A DNA stretch of 64,000 nt. Origin: Pleurodeles waltl. Lineage: Eukaryota; Chordata; Amphibia; Caudata; Salamandridae. Positions 22,020-35,003 of this stretch are shown in pieces (the stretch's first letter is position 1; the number at the start of each line of letters is the position of its first letter). The translations under genes and the position numbers were made by a program. Under the pieces are notes generated by a model that was given only the letters and a program-made list of their open reading frames with translations, did no database searches and was not told the origin of the DNA. The DNA is taken from assembly GCF_031143425.1 (NCBI RefSeq), contig NC_090445.1, positions 1,574,774,049-1,574,838,048 of the forward strand. Direction: 5' to 3'.

Positions 22020-25000
22020 CCCTCATGTGGCCAATCATGACTTGGCACGGTTCTCCAATTTTAAATGTTATTTCGTGACAGAAAACAAAGCTGGCTGAGC
22101 TATGGCTATGTCAAACCAGCAACCAGTACTAATATTGTAGTGAAATGGATATTACCAAAAAGTAGGAATGTTTCAAGAGGGAAAGAACCCATGATATCAG
22201 TTTTTTTCAATTCAACCAATGCAGAACAAGGTATTTATGTTTTTGATTTACATAAAATCTCGAAACAAAAATGTGCGATAACTGTATTACAGAAACCCAT
22301 CATATGTAATTAGAGCACATTCTGCCATTGGTATGGCTTAGAGGCACACTTGACAGTACACTGACTTTTTTTAACTAGTTATTCGACAGATTGGTAGCGC
22401 GTATAGCAATTGTTGGTTCAAGTTTTGTTAGCAGCAGAGGGTGCTTTGTTTTCTGCACTACAGTAAAGTAATGATCGGGCAGTGATTACATCTATTTTGA
22501 GTCAGAGAATGACCTTTGTTGGCACCTCCTTGAAGCACAGCAGAGTATGTCCAACCATTGGCCAGCAGGAAGGGCTCCAGTGAGCTTTAAAAGCTTGACT
22601 TCTGTGTTTTATTTTCTGATTAGGATGGGTTCATCCTACTTAGCACATAAATCAGAGGTGCCCAAGGACGTCAAAGAGGGACAGATCCTTTTCAGATCTT
22701 CATTGCGTCTACTGTTTGTTTTTTAATAAAAACAAGGCTCAGAGGCTCAGAGGATGACTTTCAATAGATCGCAGCGAGGAAGCTAATTCACTACTTACGA
22801 AACCCTGACAAAGTGTCAGGTCATTTATAAATGATTAATCATCATGTTCCCCATGACGTGCAGTGCACTAATGGCAATGGAGGGAGTCCCCTTCCATTCA
22901 CACTCTGGTCCCCAACTGAGCGGTTTTATGCACCTGCTCCGAGGGCAGCTGTCTCAGGCCAACGAAGGGCCTAGGATACTGCAGTATCATCATGGTTTAA
23001 GGGGATTCTGACTTAAAAACATTCATTCATAATGCCACACCCACTATTTGAGTGCAATAGTTTCACTTTGATTTTTATTTAAATGTATCTTCTGTGGCTA
23101 TCCTGGACATATGGTAGTTGTCTGGCAATCCAAGCCTTTTATTTGACACCCCTGATATAAACTCTCGTAGTTTCGTCCCAGCTGATCATTTGATTCAGTA
23201 GACCTATCCCTCCCTTTTAAGTGCTGAATGAGAAAAAAAATAGGGGAATGTAGGGTGTTAGATGATTTGAGCTCATGTGCCCAAAAATGTAGAACGTCCT
23301 GCTGTCTTGTGTTCAGCTGTAAGCTCTTTGCTGTCATTTTGGAAATCAATAAAAAAGTTTTTTTTTTGCTAATTGACTCGTGGACGTTGTGTTCTCAGCT
23401 CCTTGATACAGCTAGGTCCATGGTGCGTGCATTATCAATAAATACAGTAATAAATAAATGTAGTAAAACTAGAGATCACCTTTAAAAAAAATAAATCAAA
23501 ATGTCATCTCTTCTGGGAGTCAGTTTGACTCTGAAAACAATAGCTACCCTCCCGCCCTGCTTCCCTCTTAAGAGAGAGGAAGCTGACATAATAATGACAC
23601 AAGCTTCATGAGGGCTCATACCACAGAAGGCTGATCAGATATTTCAAGAGACCCTAAATCTGAATTGGATTTTTGAATAATCTCTTGTTTTACTGATTTG
23701 AAGTGCAACATCCTATGTCTAGAGAATGGCTCACGGTGCAATATACCCTGCAGTGTATCGACAAAAGGGCTCTTGAGGGAGGAAAGACTCAGTTAAGAGC
23801 TGGGCGTCCTAGAATTATGCCTGAGCGAAATACTATTTTTTATGTGAGCGGAGTCTCACGTAATTGCCAATGGGTTTCATGTAAATTTTGCCCTCCCACG
23901 TTAAATTTCTTATTGTATAATTTTCACTCAAAGGAGAAGGGTTTGAGCAGGAACCCTCTCACAGGAACTGTGAAACTGATATGTGTCTTGACTACATGCC
24001 ATTTTCTCCTGAATTAGTGTCCAGCCGGTATTTCAGATATTTTTGTACATGAGGTATCCCACTGTGTACTGTTCTGTAGCAGACAACTAATGAAATGCAC
24101 TTAGTGCAATTTGTGTAATTTTCGTGATCAACATGTGAAAAAATGTTGCGATTTTGTCCACCCTCACCTAGAAGACTGCGCAGATCATGCCCATGGATTT
24201 TCAGATGGTTCTATTTATGGCTAAGTCGGGGAAAGACCCACAAATGGGCCATTTGGCTAATTAGAGATGTTTCAATAATTTGTGCTGTGGGTTTGCTGCT
24301 GAAGCTATTCGACCATACTGTAGAAGTTATTGCCACTACAGGAGCCGGAGACCCATTCTGTCAGTCGAAATGGGTGGAAAGAGCCATATGACTTTTAGAT
24401 AACTCTTATTCTGTGATTAAAACAGAGCAAAGAAACTGTGTTTTTATGAGTTTGTATCCAAAATTGGTGGGTAGGCCTAATAGAGCAACTGGATCTTCCT
24501 CAGATAACATGGCACTCGACTAATAAATGTATATATGATATTTTGAAGTTTGTGTATGCTTCCTTGGATAAAGCTCAGGGGAGCATGTTTGAGGTGAATG
24601 GCATTCTGTTTCTGCAGAGGACAAGAAAGAGACAGGCATTTGGCCCAGTCAAATGTTTCAAGCAGGGCTGGTGCTTCTATCAAACGAGGTAATTGATTAA
24701 TTACAACAGAAAGCTTAAGTGAATGCTTTTAAAGTGAATACTCAGTGCTAAAGCACTCACATGCGGTTTTGCCTGGGACATTAAAATACTCACTGTCCTT
24801 CCAAGGACCTGGATACAACTACAGAGACTTCCAGCATCAGAGGGCTTCCAATCATCTACCTTACTTTGGTAGATCCCATAGCATCTGCAATTTCAAACAC
24901 TACACAAAGAACTGTAGAGAGGTACATTGTCTTCCTCTTTTATCAGCCTTCTCTGCTGCAAAAGATAGACCACAGAACAGCCCTATTTTTCCTTCATGGT

Positions 25001-26480
25001 TAAAGTTTAACAAAAGCTCTGTGGGTGCAACAGCCAGTGAAAGGATTTCAAATAGAGCTGCTAACGTATCCCTCTCAGTCATCTTTCCCTGAAAGGATAA
25101 CGTTTACCTCAAAGGAACAAATATCATTGCCTGCAGAGATACAGTTTAGAGGAGCAATTGTTCCAATTGATATGGGGTGTGGGGGAATGATGTGATAAGT
25201 GTCTGGGGTTTGCAAGCAGTGTTTTTTTAGCAAAGACAAATTGGAGGGACTGTAATTTCTGAGTTCCCATTTTTAGATATCCGGTATTTTATGTGTATTT
25301 CAAGATGGAGGGAATTAATTTTCTTCTAGACATTCTTGAATCCAGTATTGGTAACTTCTTTGGGCTTCAAAGAAGGCTATCTGTCCCACAAAATGATATT
25401 ACAAAGTTGATGGTTCATTTAGGTTCAAAAGACATTGTACTGCAGCTTGAATTTCTTAGCTTTTTATCATCCTCCAAAGAGTCTTGTAGAAGAAGACCAC
25501 TAGTATTTATTAGGGACGATGGAGTGTGATTGACGGGTCCGGTGCCAGGGTATTTCCCTTTTTTTGTGCTAAAATATATGTAAATGTAGGCATGCACTTC
25601 TTTCATACAGTTCAGACTTTTTGTCACACTTCAGCGGACAAATAAGGCTTAATTATCAAATTGAAAACAGAATTTAATGTTATGTTATTTGTTCTTTGAA
25701 AACTCATGGATGGTTTACAAACTAAAAAGCCTTAGCACATATGTGCCTCTAAGGCCCCTTTCTGTCAAGTTATAATAATCTCAAAAACCTTAACAAGTTA
25801 AGAAGCAAAGTTAATCTACTCATTGTGTTTTCAAATGACTGATGAAATACTAAGTAACTTCTGCCTGCATTTTATGTTGTACCTCACCAGTTCGAAACAG
25901 TAGGGCCAGTAGGAGTTAGACTTTGTGGCCATATAGAGATTTTCCAAGTTTTGAAGCCCAAATTTTATTGCAGACACGGAGGAATGCATTATGCATTTCT
26001 TCCTTGCTTCAGTGGAAATGACCAGGCAGATAGTACAATGGAAACAAAAAAGGACTGAGAAACAAAGTCATTTGCAGCAGCAAACTACAGTACACAGCAG
26101 CATCTGGGATGGAATTACCAATGCACCTAACATGCATATACAATATAAGCCTTAAAAATGTTTCTGCAATCTTTAGTTCTTCCTCTTTCTTGATTCAATA
26201 GCAGTTCCCCTGATTTATGAAAGAACAGAAAGAGGTAGATGACAAAAGGCAGATAGCTGCCAACCATTACTTGTCCTCCACAGTAAATTTGGGTAGACTA
26301 ACGGACTAGAGTGTTAACTGAAGAAAATGACAATTGATCACTTATACAAATGGAAGGAATCTTTAAAGTCCAGTAGTGGGATACTACTTGCATCCTTGTA
26401 TTTAATAACATTTGTACTTCTCAGCATCAAAACGTTTTTTATGTCCAGACTGGAGCCTCATATTATGCTACTTTAAAGCA
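22020..26480. other. AT-rich interval without recognised genes
   Basis: Several plus-strand frames of 80-115 codons lie at 22065-22313, 23703-24017, 24745-25092 and 25293-25529. They could be scraps of a decayed retroelement, but no motif is strong enough to assign a family. A poly(A)-like AATAAAAAAG stands at 23349. Confidence 0.35.
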
Positions 26481-26482
26481 TG

Positions 26483-26870
26483 TTAACGATAGGTAAGGAA
26501 GTACAAACAATGGGTTTGCAATAGAGTTTCAGAAGTTGAAGCAGAAGACCAATCAACACCTCTCAGAATGTCCTCCAAATGGTCACTTTCCCAGATATCT
26601 TTCGAATTAATGGCTCCTCTATGAGATTGAGTGCCATCTACTGAAATATCAGTCCCAGCCTGTGCATTTTCCACTTTACCCATCTTGACGGAGTGACTCA
26701 TCAACAACGTTTTGAATGATATGTGGAGCTGGGTGCAAGCGTTCTGAGAGTCAACATAATAATACAGGCATACTTTGAGGCAATGAACTATAAAAAGCTT
26801 TGGATGGTCGGGAAAGGAAGAAAACTCTTTAGCAGGCATCAGAGACTCTTTTACATTAAATCAAACACAC
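26483..26870 (-). pseudogene. Tyrosine recombinase C-terminal fragment (DIRS/Ngaro type)
   Basis: Tyrosine recombinases of DIRS-like retroelements integrate circular DNA without making target duplications. The 118-residue frame here ends in the family's typical segment: an AGTDISV stretch, then QSHRGA, then LEDILRGVDWSS. In active relatives the motif is HxxRGA; here the histidine position is glutamine while the arginine (codon about 26618-26620) is kept. The expected catalytic tyrosine after the tryptophan block is not recognisable. The N-terminal half and any reverse transcriptase are missing; the fragment is bounded at higher coordinates by the Gypsy element. Assignment is from motif recall. 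Confidence 0.6.
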
Positions 26871-27167
26871 TAATATTGTTAGTTTTACAGAAATAAATTA
26901 CAGACTGAAAGAAGCGTTAGTAGGTCAAAGAATAAACAAATTCAAGACCACATTGACATCAAATAATGAATTATACTTTATATGTAGGATGAATGCTCAT
27001 CCTAATTCCCTTCCAAAGACTGAATTAGAAGACGGGTCTCCATTGAGATATGTGACGTGATTGTGTTAACCATTCTTTTAGACTTACCTAAAGAAATCAG
27101 CTGACTCAAGATATTCACCACAAGACATATGGAGTAATGTAATTGATACCTGATTCCATATACCAGC

Positions 27168-28163
27168 TCATCTAAGTGGAGCAGGCTGATTTGAAAAGTT
27201 TGTTGATTCCAGCAGCCCAAGATCTTTCAGCAAGTATGATACACTCTGACTAAATGTCTGGGACATCCTAGGCACACCTGAGAGCTTCCAAGTCAACAAC
27301 CACAAGTTTCCTGATAGCATAAGATTGGAATGAAAACTGACTATATGCACAAAAGATGTCTGTAGTTGGAATGAGTGCCTGTGGTGATGAATATAATTCA
27401 CCCCTGTCAGACAGTCCATCTGAAGAATGACTGAACCACAGGAGCCATCACGTAGCTGCAAACAATTTATGTGCAAGGATGGTTCTCTTTGAGACCATCT
27501 GGCCCCAGGCAACCAGTTCAGAGTGAGCTTTGTCTTCACTTTCCTCCCTCTCAATCCTTCAAAAGGTGATAATCCTGGTACTGAGTGCGATGCACTCCTG
27601 TGAGGCCAAAGTGTCCCTTTCAGCATGTTTGACAAAGATGCCCCATTCTCTAATGCTGTCTGCACGCATCCCTTGACCATCTTGTTCATTACCTCCACCA
27701 AACCATAGCCTATGCATGAAAAATGCAGACCTATTATGAACTATTGCTAGCCCGCTGAAAAACTCATCCATCTCATGTGAAACAAATTGCATCCCTTTTT
27801 CTGACCCCATGGCCTTTTGAATCCCTTCCCTAAAGAATGCATCCTTTAGAAATTCAATAATAACACAAGATGTTACTTCACTGAAACACCTCATAATATC
27901 CCATAGAGTGGTGCAATCAACTAAAACCAAAACGTACCTTTCAGATCAGTGCAATTGCTCAAATGGACCTACCATGTCAATACCCAATTTATTCAGAGCT
28001 TCTCCTGTAAATTGCACAGGTGTCAGTGGTACGTTTTGTACCCTTTTACTCCATCACCACTCCTTTCACCATCTTATCTGTTCCCAGCCACCATTATTCT
28101 TCTCTAAACCTGAATTTAGTCAGATTCCCCACAAGGTGACCATCATGAGTGTGAGTAAATAGG
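27168..28163 (-). pseudogene. Gypsy integrase remnant
   Basis: Integrase joins retrotransposon cDNA to host DNA. The N-terminal zinc-binding segment shows HDGHLVGNLTKFR near 28.10-28.16 kb, then a WW-containing stretch near 28.06 kb. The catalytic core begins LVDCTTLW, whose aspartate (27916-27918) fits the first acid of the DDE triad. The second acid position reads SEKGMQF where relatives have SDxGxQF, an aspartate-to-glutamate change. A later block, CVQTALENG followed by LSPFEGLRGRKVKTKL (27525-27575), is diagnostic of Ty3/Gypsy integrases. At least one frame change and several stops show it is dead. Confidence 0.75.
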
Positions 28164-28289
28164 AATTTTGTAGGTTTCACCTCCACTGTTTGCGCCCATT
28201 TTGGTTCTAGGCACTGGTGTAATGGCTCTGAAATGTCCCGAGCCCTACTAATCAGGAATCTGCTCTGACCCTTAAAAAGGTACATGGTT

Positions 28290-30400
28290 GATTGGTTTAT
28301 ATTCAGTTGCCAAAGACATGGTATCAGGAGTAGCCAGGGCCTGACAGTTACAGAGTCCCCTCAAGGACTGCAGCACTTGCTGTGCCACTCTGAATGGAAT
28401 AATGTGAAATACGTCTCCCAATCTTCCACTGCAGACTGGAAGGGCAGTTTTAAACTGCTAACTCGACTTTGTCATTTTAAGCAAAGGAAAAGCCCAAACT
28501 CCCTTTCTAATGTGTGACTGTCACCCCTACAGCAGGCATATCAAGTCCTAAGGCAGAGTGCAAAGTATTAGTAAAGTAGAACATGTGTTAAACTTGATGT
28601 GGCAGTACAAAACCACTATTTCCATTGGACTACTAAGTTGGCACTTAAAGCTATCAAACAACATGTTACATTAAGCCCGACTTGATTCCCAAGTCAAAAT
28701 GAATGTAACTTGTTGAAACATCAACTTTTAAAAAGTTGCTACTCTATTGCCTAGTCTTCCAGTGGTCATTTGCTGAGGCTGGCCACGAGACAGAATTCTG
28801 CCCTCCTGGAGAGACATGTGAATGACTCCCAGGAAAGGCAAGAATAAAGGCCTGCCACTGAATGATGTGTTACCTCCTCCTGTCAGGAAGAAATACAGTG
28901 TGCTTGCCCAAGAGGCGAGCTTCCAAGGGGAGGCTGCATTTGCAGGGGGAAATAGCAAGAACATGTTGGGGAGGCTGCCATATTGTGTAGCTGGATTGGC
29001 TGGTAGTAGCGATAGAGAGAAGAAACCATTTGCCCACCCATTTTCTGTAACCCACAGGTAGCCACACCCTAGAGGAAAACTACAAAGCTTTTGAGACCAA
29101 GAGAGGGGTTCTGCCATTTTGACAGTGAGCAGAGTAGAGCATTCTGGGATACCTAGATGCCACACTTCATAGGAAATTGTCATCAGGCGGGAGGGACCCT
29201 AGTGGCCCATTCGCTAGTGACTGCAACCTCTTCTGAGGGCACTTTCTGGGTACTAAAGGGGCACCCGTCCCACCCAGACCCCAGATTTTACTTGACTGGA
29301 GAAGAGAACTAAAGAAGGACTGCCCTGCTGACTCTGGAATCAGCAAAGAAGAGGCTGCACCAAATTTGGTCTGTTCTGTACCTGCTGCATCCCGCTCATG
29401 GCGAAGTCACCGCCGAGCCCAGCTTGAAGCAGAGACTCAAAGAATCAATTGGCTGATTTCCTGTCAACAGCCCAGAGCCACAAAAGCGGACAAAACCTGC
29501 TAGGACGTGTTGGTAGCCCAGATCATTGGGTCACTGCTCTTCATTGCCATGCAGCCTCAGAGACCAGGACGAGATGCTCAAAACTTGCACTCAAGTCTGC
29601 TGGACCCAGAAGAGACTTCGGACTGTGGATTGTTTGGCCATCAGGAGAGTTATCACCAAAAGAAGGAAACCCCTGAATCCGCTGTGCTGGTGACTGGTAT
29701 CCCAGTGGTGGCTGGATTTCTGATGATCCCGAGAGGACTTAGAGGGATGTTGACCCCTGTGGCCAGAGTCACCTCACTATGACCGTGGACCAAGGAGTAG
29801 GAGTAGGAAGACCCCCGTCAACAGCAGAGCATCTTCAGCATCTTCAGGATCCGGTATCCTTGAATCAGCATGTTCTATAGAAGTCAATGGCAAATAGACG
29901 CTGATGCTGGAACAGTACTAAAACTACTTTCCTTGAGAAGGTAAATATTTTGCTCGACCTTGCTGGTCCTCTTATCTGCCTCCCTGCCGGAGTTGGTCAC
30001 CCAAAGTAACTCAAATTAACTTAATTCCACTCTGGCAACATTTTTCTTCAAAACGTTTCTAGGTGTCAAATCCAATGAATTTGCTAATGCTTGTTCATGG
30101 TTAAGTGAAAGGTCTTGATTTATTGTTTCTTGCAAATTCTGTATCTCCGGAACTCTTTGGTGGATCTTTTTTGTTTTGGTTACCATAAATTCATAAAAAT
30201 ATACTCTACTTTTCTCAATTGGTGTTGGATTTTTCAAGTGTCGAGTTTGTTTTGGTGCTGTTTAAATACTTTACATTTGTTCCTTTGTGTAAGCTTGACT
30301 GCTCAGATCCACAGCTACCCAGACATGAGTTAAGTTTCAACAAACAAAACATGAATGGTCGTAAAGGGGTTGGTAGTGTATCAGATGGTGAGATCACACA
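28290..30400. mobile_element. Unclassified insertion inside the Gypsy element
   Basis: This block separates the Gypsy linker (30.42-30.59 kb) from its integrase and has no Gypsy-like frame. It reads like noncoding salamander LTR or retroelement sequence, with purine-rich GC-moderate DNA at 29.2-29.9 kb and CTGTCACCCCTACAGCAGGC near 28.52 kb. No terminal repeats or target duplications were fixed, so both ends are estimates. Confidence 0.4.
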
Positions 30401-30403
30401 ATC

Positions 30404-30583
30404 ACCCTATATACACCCCATTTCCTCACAATGGGCTAAACAAACAAACTTTTCCCACATAACTTCTGGAGGAATTCTCCTATTATTTCTGCATAGATCT
30501 CCTTCATTAATACATAATTCCTTTCTTGCAACATCAAACCGCCTTTCCTTGACATCCAAATCCTCATCATTATGCCAACATTT
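30404..30583 (-). pseudogene. Gypsy RNase H-integrase linker fragment
   Basis: Minus-strand translation reads KERRFDVARKELCINEGDL, followed by RRIPPEVMWEKFVCLAH. This matches the conserved stretch before the integrase zinc finger in Ty3/Gypsy polyproteins. It abuts the 3' end of the nested L1, and the frame to the other side of the L1 (37.67 kb) is compatible, which is the best evidence that the L1 landed in this gene. Confidence 0.6.
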
Positions 30584-30921
30584 TTAAAATTTTATTTTAT
30601 AAAGAGATTTTTATTGTTTTAAGGGAATAAAACGTGACATCATATACAAGTATTAAAACAAAAATAATACAATACAATACAATAAGTTGCTCCTTATCAA
30701 TATAAGTTGAATGGTGAATACTTTAGGTACTTGGTTTGGTTTGGTTTTGGTCAACCCGGTCTATCTGAAAGCATAGTGCATGATGTTTATATATCCCGAT
30801 GGTGGGAAGAGGGTTAGTCCCGGACCCCAGGTGACTGCAAACACAAGGATGCGAGACAGGTCGGGGTGCGGGCCCACTTCTGGGGCGAGTGCTTCAGTCG
30901 CGCGCTAAGCTCTACCCTGCT

Positions 30922-33900
30922 CTAGTCGTCCGCCAAGGCCTCCCACCTCCCCCATACTTTGTCGTATTTACCAGGACATCCCCTCACCTCGTACACCAAC
31001 CTCTCCCGCTGTGCACACCAGTCCACTCCCCGTCTCCAATTATTCAGGGATGGTGCCACTCCTGCCTTCCATTCAGTCATAATGTCCCTTTTAGCAACCA
31101 AGCACGCGATTCCCATGAAAGTCCGTTCTGCTCTTCTTAGTTCTGTGTACCCCATTACCCCTAGTAGGAATGGGAGTGGGGCTAGTGTCACGTCTGCTTG
31201 CAGGGCTCTGGAGATCTGAGTTTTGATTGCTCCCCAATAGGTCTCTATGATTGGGCAAGTCCAAGTCATATGAAAGAAGTCAGCCTCCGGCTGAGAACAT
31301 CTCGGGCAATCAGTCACAGAGCGAAGGCCCGCCCTATGTAGCCTTTCGGGTGTCATGTATGCAGTGTGCAGGAAGAAGGATTGCAGGAGACGGAATTTGG
31401 TGGATATTGTCAAGCCTCGGGCGCCATTAGGGCCTCCTCCCATTCTTCCTCTTCGATTGGTCCCACCCATCCCTCCCATCTGCGACAGAGCTTCTCTAGG
31501 GGACTGGAGGTGTTAGCTATTAATGAGTGGTATATCTGTGAGACTCCTCCTTTACCTAGGTTACCCATTAGTACTTTCGCTTCCATGGGGGCGTGTTCAG
31601 GAATGCGTTCGACAACTCGCATGTGTGCTATTAAGGCATGGCGTAGCTGGAGGTACTTGTAGAATTGTGTTTTGCTCTGTGAGAAGAGTCTTTGAAGGTC
31701 CGCGAAGGACCTCATGTGAGATCCCTCCCAGACATCTCCAAGTGTAGAGATCCCAATGCTGTCCCATTTCTGGAACCCCTGCAGTCCCGTCACTTCAGCA
31801 AGAAACTTGCCATGCCACAGTGGGGTTTGTTGGGTAATTTGCTTCCACCACCCTGTGACTCCCTGGGTGTCCCTCCACCCCATCAGCGTCACTCTAGTCA
31901 CCTCTGGGGTGGATCGAGGGATTGGGCACCCATAGAGGGCATCAAATATTCTGGAGTAGCTCAACGTGTGGAGCTCAAGTCGGAATGCAAGGTTTGACCA
32001 GCCACCTCCAACCCAGTCATTGATGACAATCAGAGGTGGTAATAGTATATATTTGACATTCCCGACCCTCAATCGTAAACGTCGCGCTGGCAAGTGGTCA
32101 GTGCCAGTTGAGGGTGGGTGCCCTTCCATAGGAATTGGCGAATCACTGAGTCAAGGTTCTTAAACCATCTCTTGGGTACTGGGTAGGGAAAGTTTTGACG
32201 CAATTAGAGGAGTCTGGGGAGGACCATCATTTTAAAGAGCGCAATTCTTCCAAGCAGGTTAAGAGGCAGGGTTTGCCAACGCTGAAGGTCAGCCTTGACT
32301 TTGGCGATGAGTGGTGTGACATTGAGCTCCCACGTTAGTTCTGGTATGAGGGCAATGGAGACTCCCAGGTATTTAAAACTGTTCCAACGAACGGGGATGG
32401 TCTGTTGCCAGTCAATACAGTCCCTTGTGGGGTGTAGCGGGACCAGCAAAGATTTGAGGGGGTTTAGTGTGAGACCAGAGGCTTCCGAAAAAAGGTCTAA
32501 GATCTATAAGATACGTGGACCGCTTGCGGCCGGATTGGCAATATATAGGAGAACATCGTAGCGTATAACGCCACTCGATCCTCCGAGCCAGTGGGCCAGG
32601 ACCATCCTTCAATCAGAGGATCCTCTCGGAGTAATTTTGCTAATGGCTGTATTATGAGCGCGAAGAGGAGTGGGGACAAAGGGCAACCCTGGCGTGTACC
32701 GTGACCGATGCGGAACGGGTCAAATACAACCCTGTTGACCTGCACCCTGGCTGTTGGATGGGAATATAATAGCCCCACTAGCCTTCGGAATCTGGGACCT
32801 ATCCCGTTGCTCTGTAGGACCTGGTCTAAGTATGACCAGTCCACAGTATCAAAGGCTTTTTCAAAATCAAGGAGGAGTAAGGCCTTGGGTGAGCGGGTTA
32901 AGATTCCACAATGTGCCAAGACCAGATGTAGGCGCCTAATGCAGTGTCTGGTGCTTCGGGAGGGCATGAAACCGCGTTGGTCGGGGTGAATTAGCGAGGG
33001 GAGGGCAGGTTTCAGTCTGGTTGCAAGGATTGAGGAGAGTATTTTAACTTCGATATTTAAGAGAGAAATGGGCCGGTATTCTGAACAATGTCATGATGGG
33101 GACTGGGTTTTGGGGATTACCACAATAGTGGCTTGGTCAATGCCGGGGGGAAGCGGTTGTTGCACTCAGCTTCATCATACATGTTGAGGAGGTGTTGTCC
33201 CAGTATATCGCTGCACCTGCTATATAGCTCTGCTGGGAAGCCATCTGGACCTGGGGACCATGGCGGCTATTGCGCTCGTTACCTCCTCCAGGGTTATTGG
33301 TTTGTCGGGGTTGTCCCGAACTATGGGGGAAATCCTGGAAAGAGTGATTTCGCCGAGGAGAGGGGACTCTCTTTCTACCGGTGGTCGGGGGCGTTCTTCA
33401 TACAGTCGTGCATAGTAAGCTGCGAAGCTCTGTGCGATTTCCCTAGGGGTCCTGGTTCATCTAAGATTTCCGATATGATCCTATTGGCCATTGGCCGTGT
33501 AGCCAGCCAGTGCAAGAGTTTCCCATTTTTTATCCCCCCAGCCATACACTCGGGCAGTAGATGCCCTCCACATATGTTTGGCGGACTCTAAGGTGAGGGT
33601 TTTAATCTCCTCGCGCACCTTCAGGACCTGTCGCAGGCATTGGGTCGAGGGAGTGGCGAGGTTCCGGCGTTCTAGGAGCACTGCATGTGACTCAAGTTCT
33701 GCTACTTGGGAAATGCGAGCGTGTTCCTGCACCCGAATGAGGTGTTTGGCGTGTCTTCTAATTGTCGCCTTGCACGCGGCCCAAATCGTGCCCGGAGATT
33801 GCACCGATCCCAGGTTTTCGTCAAAGTATTGTGTTAATTGGTCTCTCACCGCTGTTTTTTACTCACCCAGTCGGATTTGCATAGGCGGGTGGTCAGAAAC

Positions 33901-34590
33901 CCCATGGGGAAGGATCTCGTCTCCAGTGTCATTAGTATTGTCTAGCGCGGGGCGAATATGAGATCAATTCTGGTGTGCGTCCCGAGGGCTGCCGATGTGT
34001 ATGTGTATTGTCTGGTTCTAGGGTGCCAGGTTCTCCATATCTCGCACAGGCCGAGGCTATCGGCCCAACCTCTAAGGGCCGATGCTCTGGTTGATCGTTT
34101 AATCGTACTATCGCCGGACTCGTCTAATTCAGGGTCTAATACAGCATTAAAGTCACCCCCTATTAATGTGATGCCTTGGGGGAGATCGGTCACGGTTCGT
34201 CTAAGGGTGGCCAAGAAAGCTTCCAGTCCCGTCGGGGGGGCATATATGCTCAGAAGATTAAGGGGCCGCCCGTGTAACAACCCAGACACCACTATGAATC
34301 TACCCTGTGGGTCAGAGTACGTAGTCGTGGTCGTCATGGGCAGTGAGCGGTGAAGCAAAATAGCTACCCCTCTGGAGCCTCTTTAGAAGCCCGAGTGGTA
34401 GACTCTGTCGTAACCCCCTCTGGCGAGCATGGGGCACCTGGTCCCAAGGAGGCGCGTCTCTTGTAATAGGACCACTGATGGGGTGTATCTGTGGAGAGTG
34501 CTGTATATTGCTGATCTTTTAATTTTGTCCAGGAGGCCATTCACGTTCCAGGATAGAATTTTGTTCAGTGAGAGCAGCGCATGAGAAGGG
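30922..34590 (-). pseudogene. L1 ORF2 (endonuclease-reverse transcriptase), inactivated
   Basis: The ~1220-codon span is close to the usual L1 ORF2 length. The apurinic-type endonuclease starts LSWNVNGL (about 34534-34560), continues with LLQETRL and LIGGDFN (near 34150), and ends RIDLIF. RT motifs follow: EYRPISLLN near 33.07 kb, LLLDFEKAFDTVDW (32840-32877) and GTRQGCPLSPLLFA (32660-32700). The C-terminal CxxC-x8-H-x4-C knuckle is intact (31255-31308). Damage includes an in-frame TAA at 34383-34385, a one-base deletion in YADD near 32559-32560 and at least four frame changes overall. No clear in-frame start codon precedes the endonuclease. Confidence 0.85.
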
Positions 34591-35003
34591 TAGTTGTATA
34601 TAAGTGCCAGGCCTCATTCCGCGTGTGTCGGGTTCACCGTCTCAAGTGATGGAGCAAAAAGGAAAAAAAACAACAGCAAAGGAAACTTATAGGAACTTTG
34701 ATATTAAACTGCAGTGTAGACTTAATACCCCCAACTTCCCCCCACCCCATACTTCCACCCAAGAAGCATATGTCGCCCTTGTGCCCATTTTAACCAATAC
34801 AACCAACAGAACTGGTTTTGGAGTGGAGTGGTGGACCCCTCCTATGAAACGGATCATCTGCAATATATAACTGGAAAGCCGATACAAGTGTATTTTGCAG
34901 TTCTCAAGACCTTACTGTACAATGGGAGTTCAATTTGCCTCGGTTGTACTGGATCCGAGCCCTTCAGAGCTCGAGTGCTGTGAGACAGGTCCGATGGTTC
35001 CCG

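Noticed and set aside
25293..25529. Frame containing MVHLGSKDIV, reminiscent of the GDSL/SGNH-type block in some retroelement ORFs, and RRPLVFIRDDG, reminiscent of some tyrosine recombinases
   Set aside because: Both matches are too short and too weak to choose a family, and the surrounding frames give no support.
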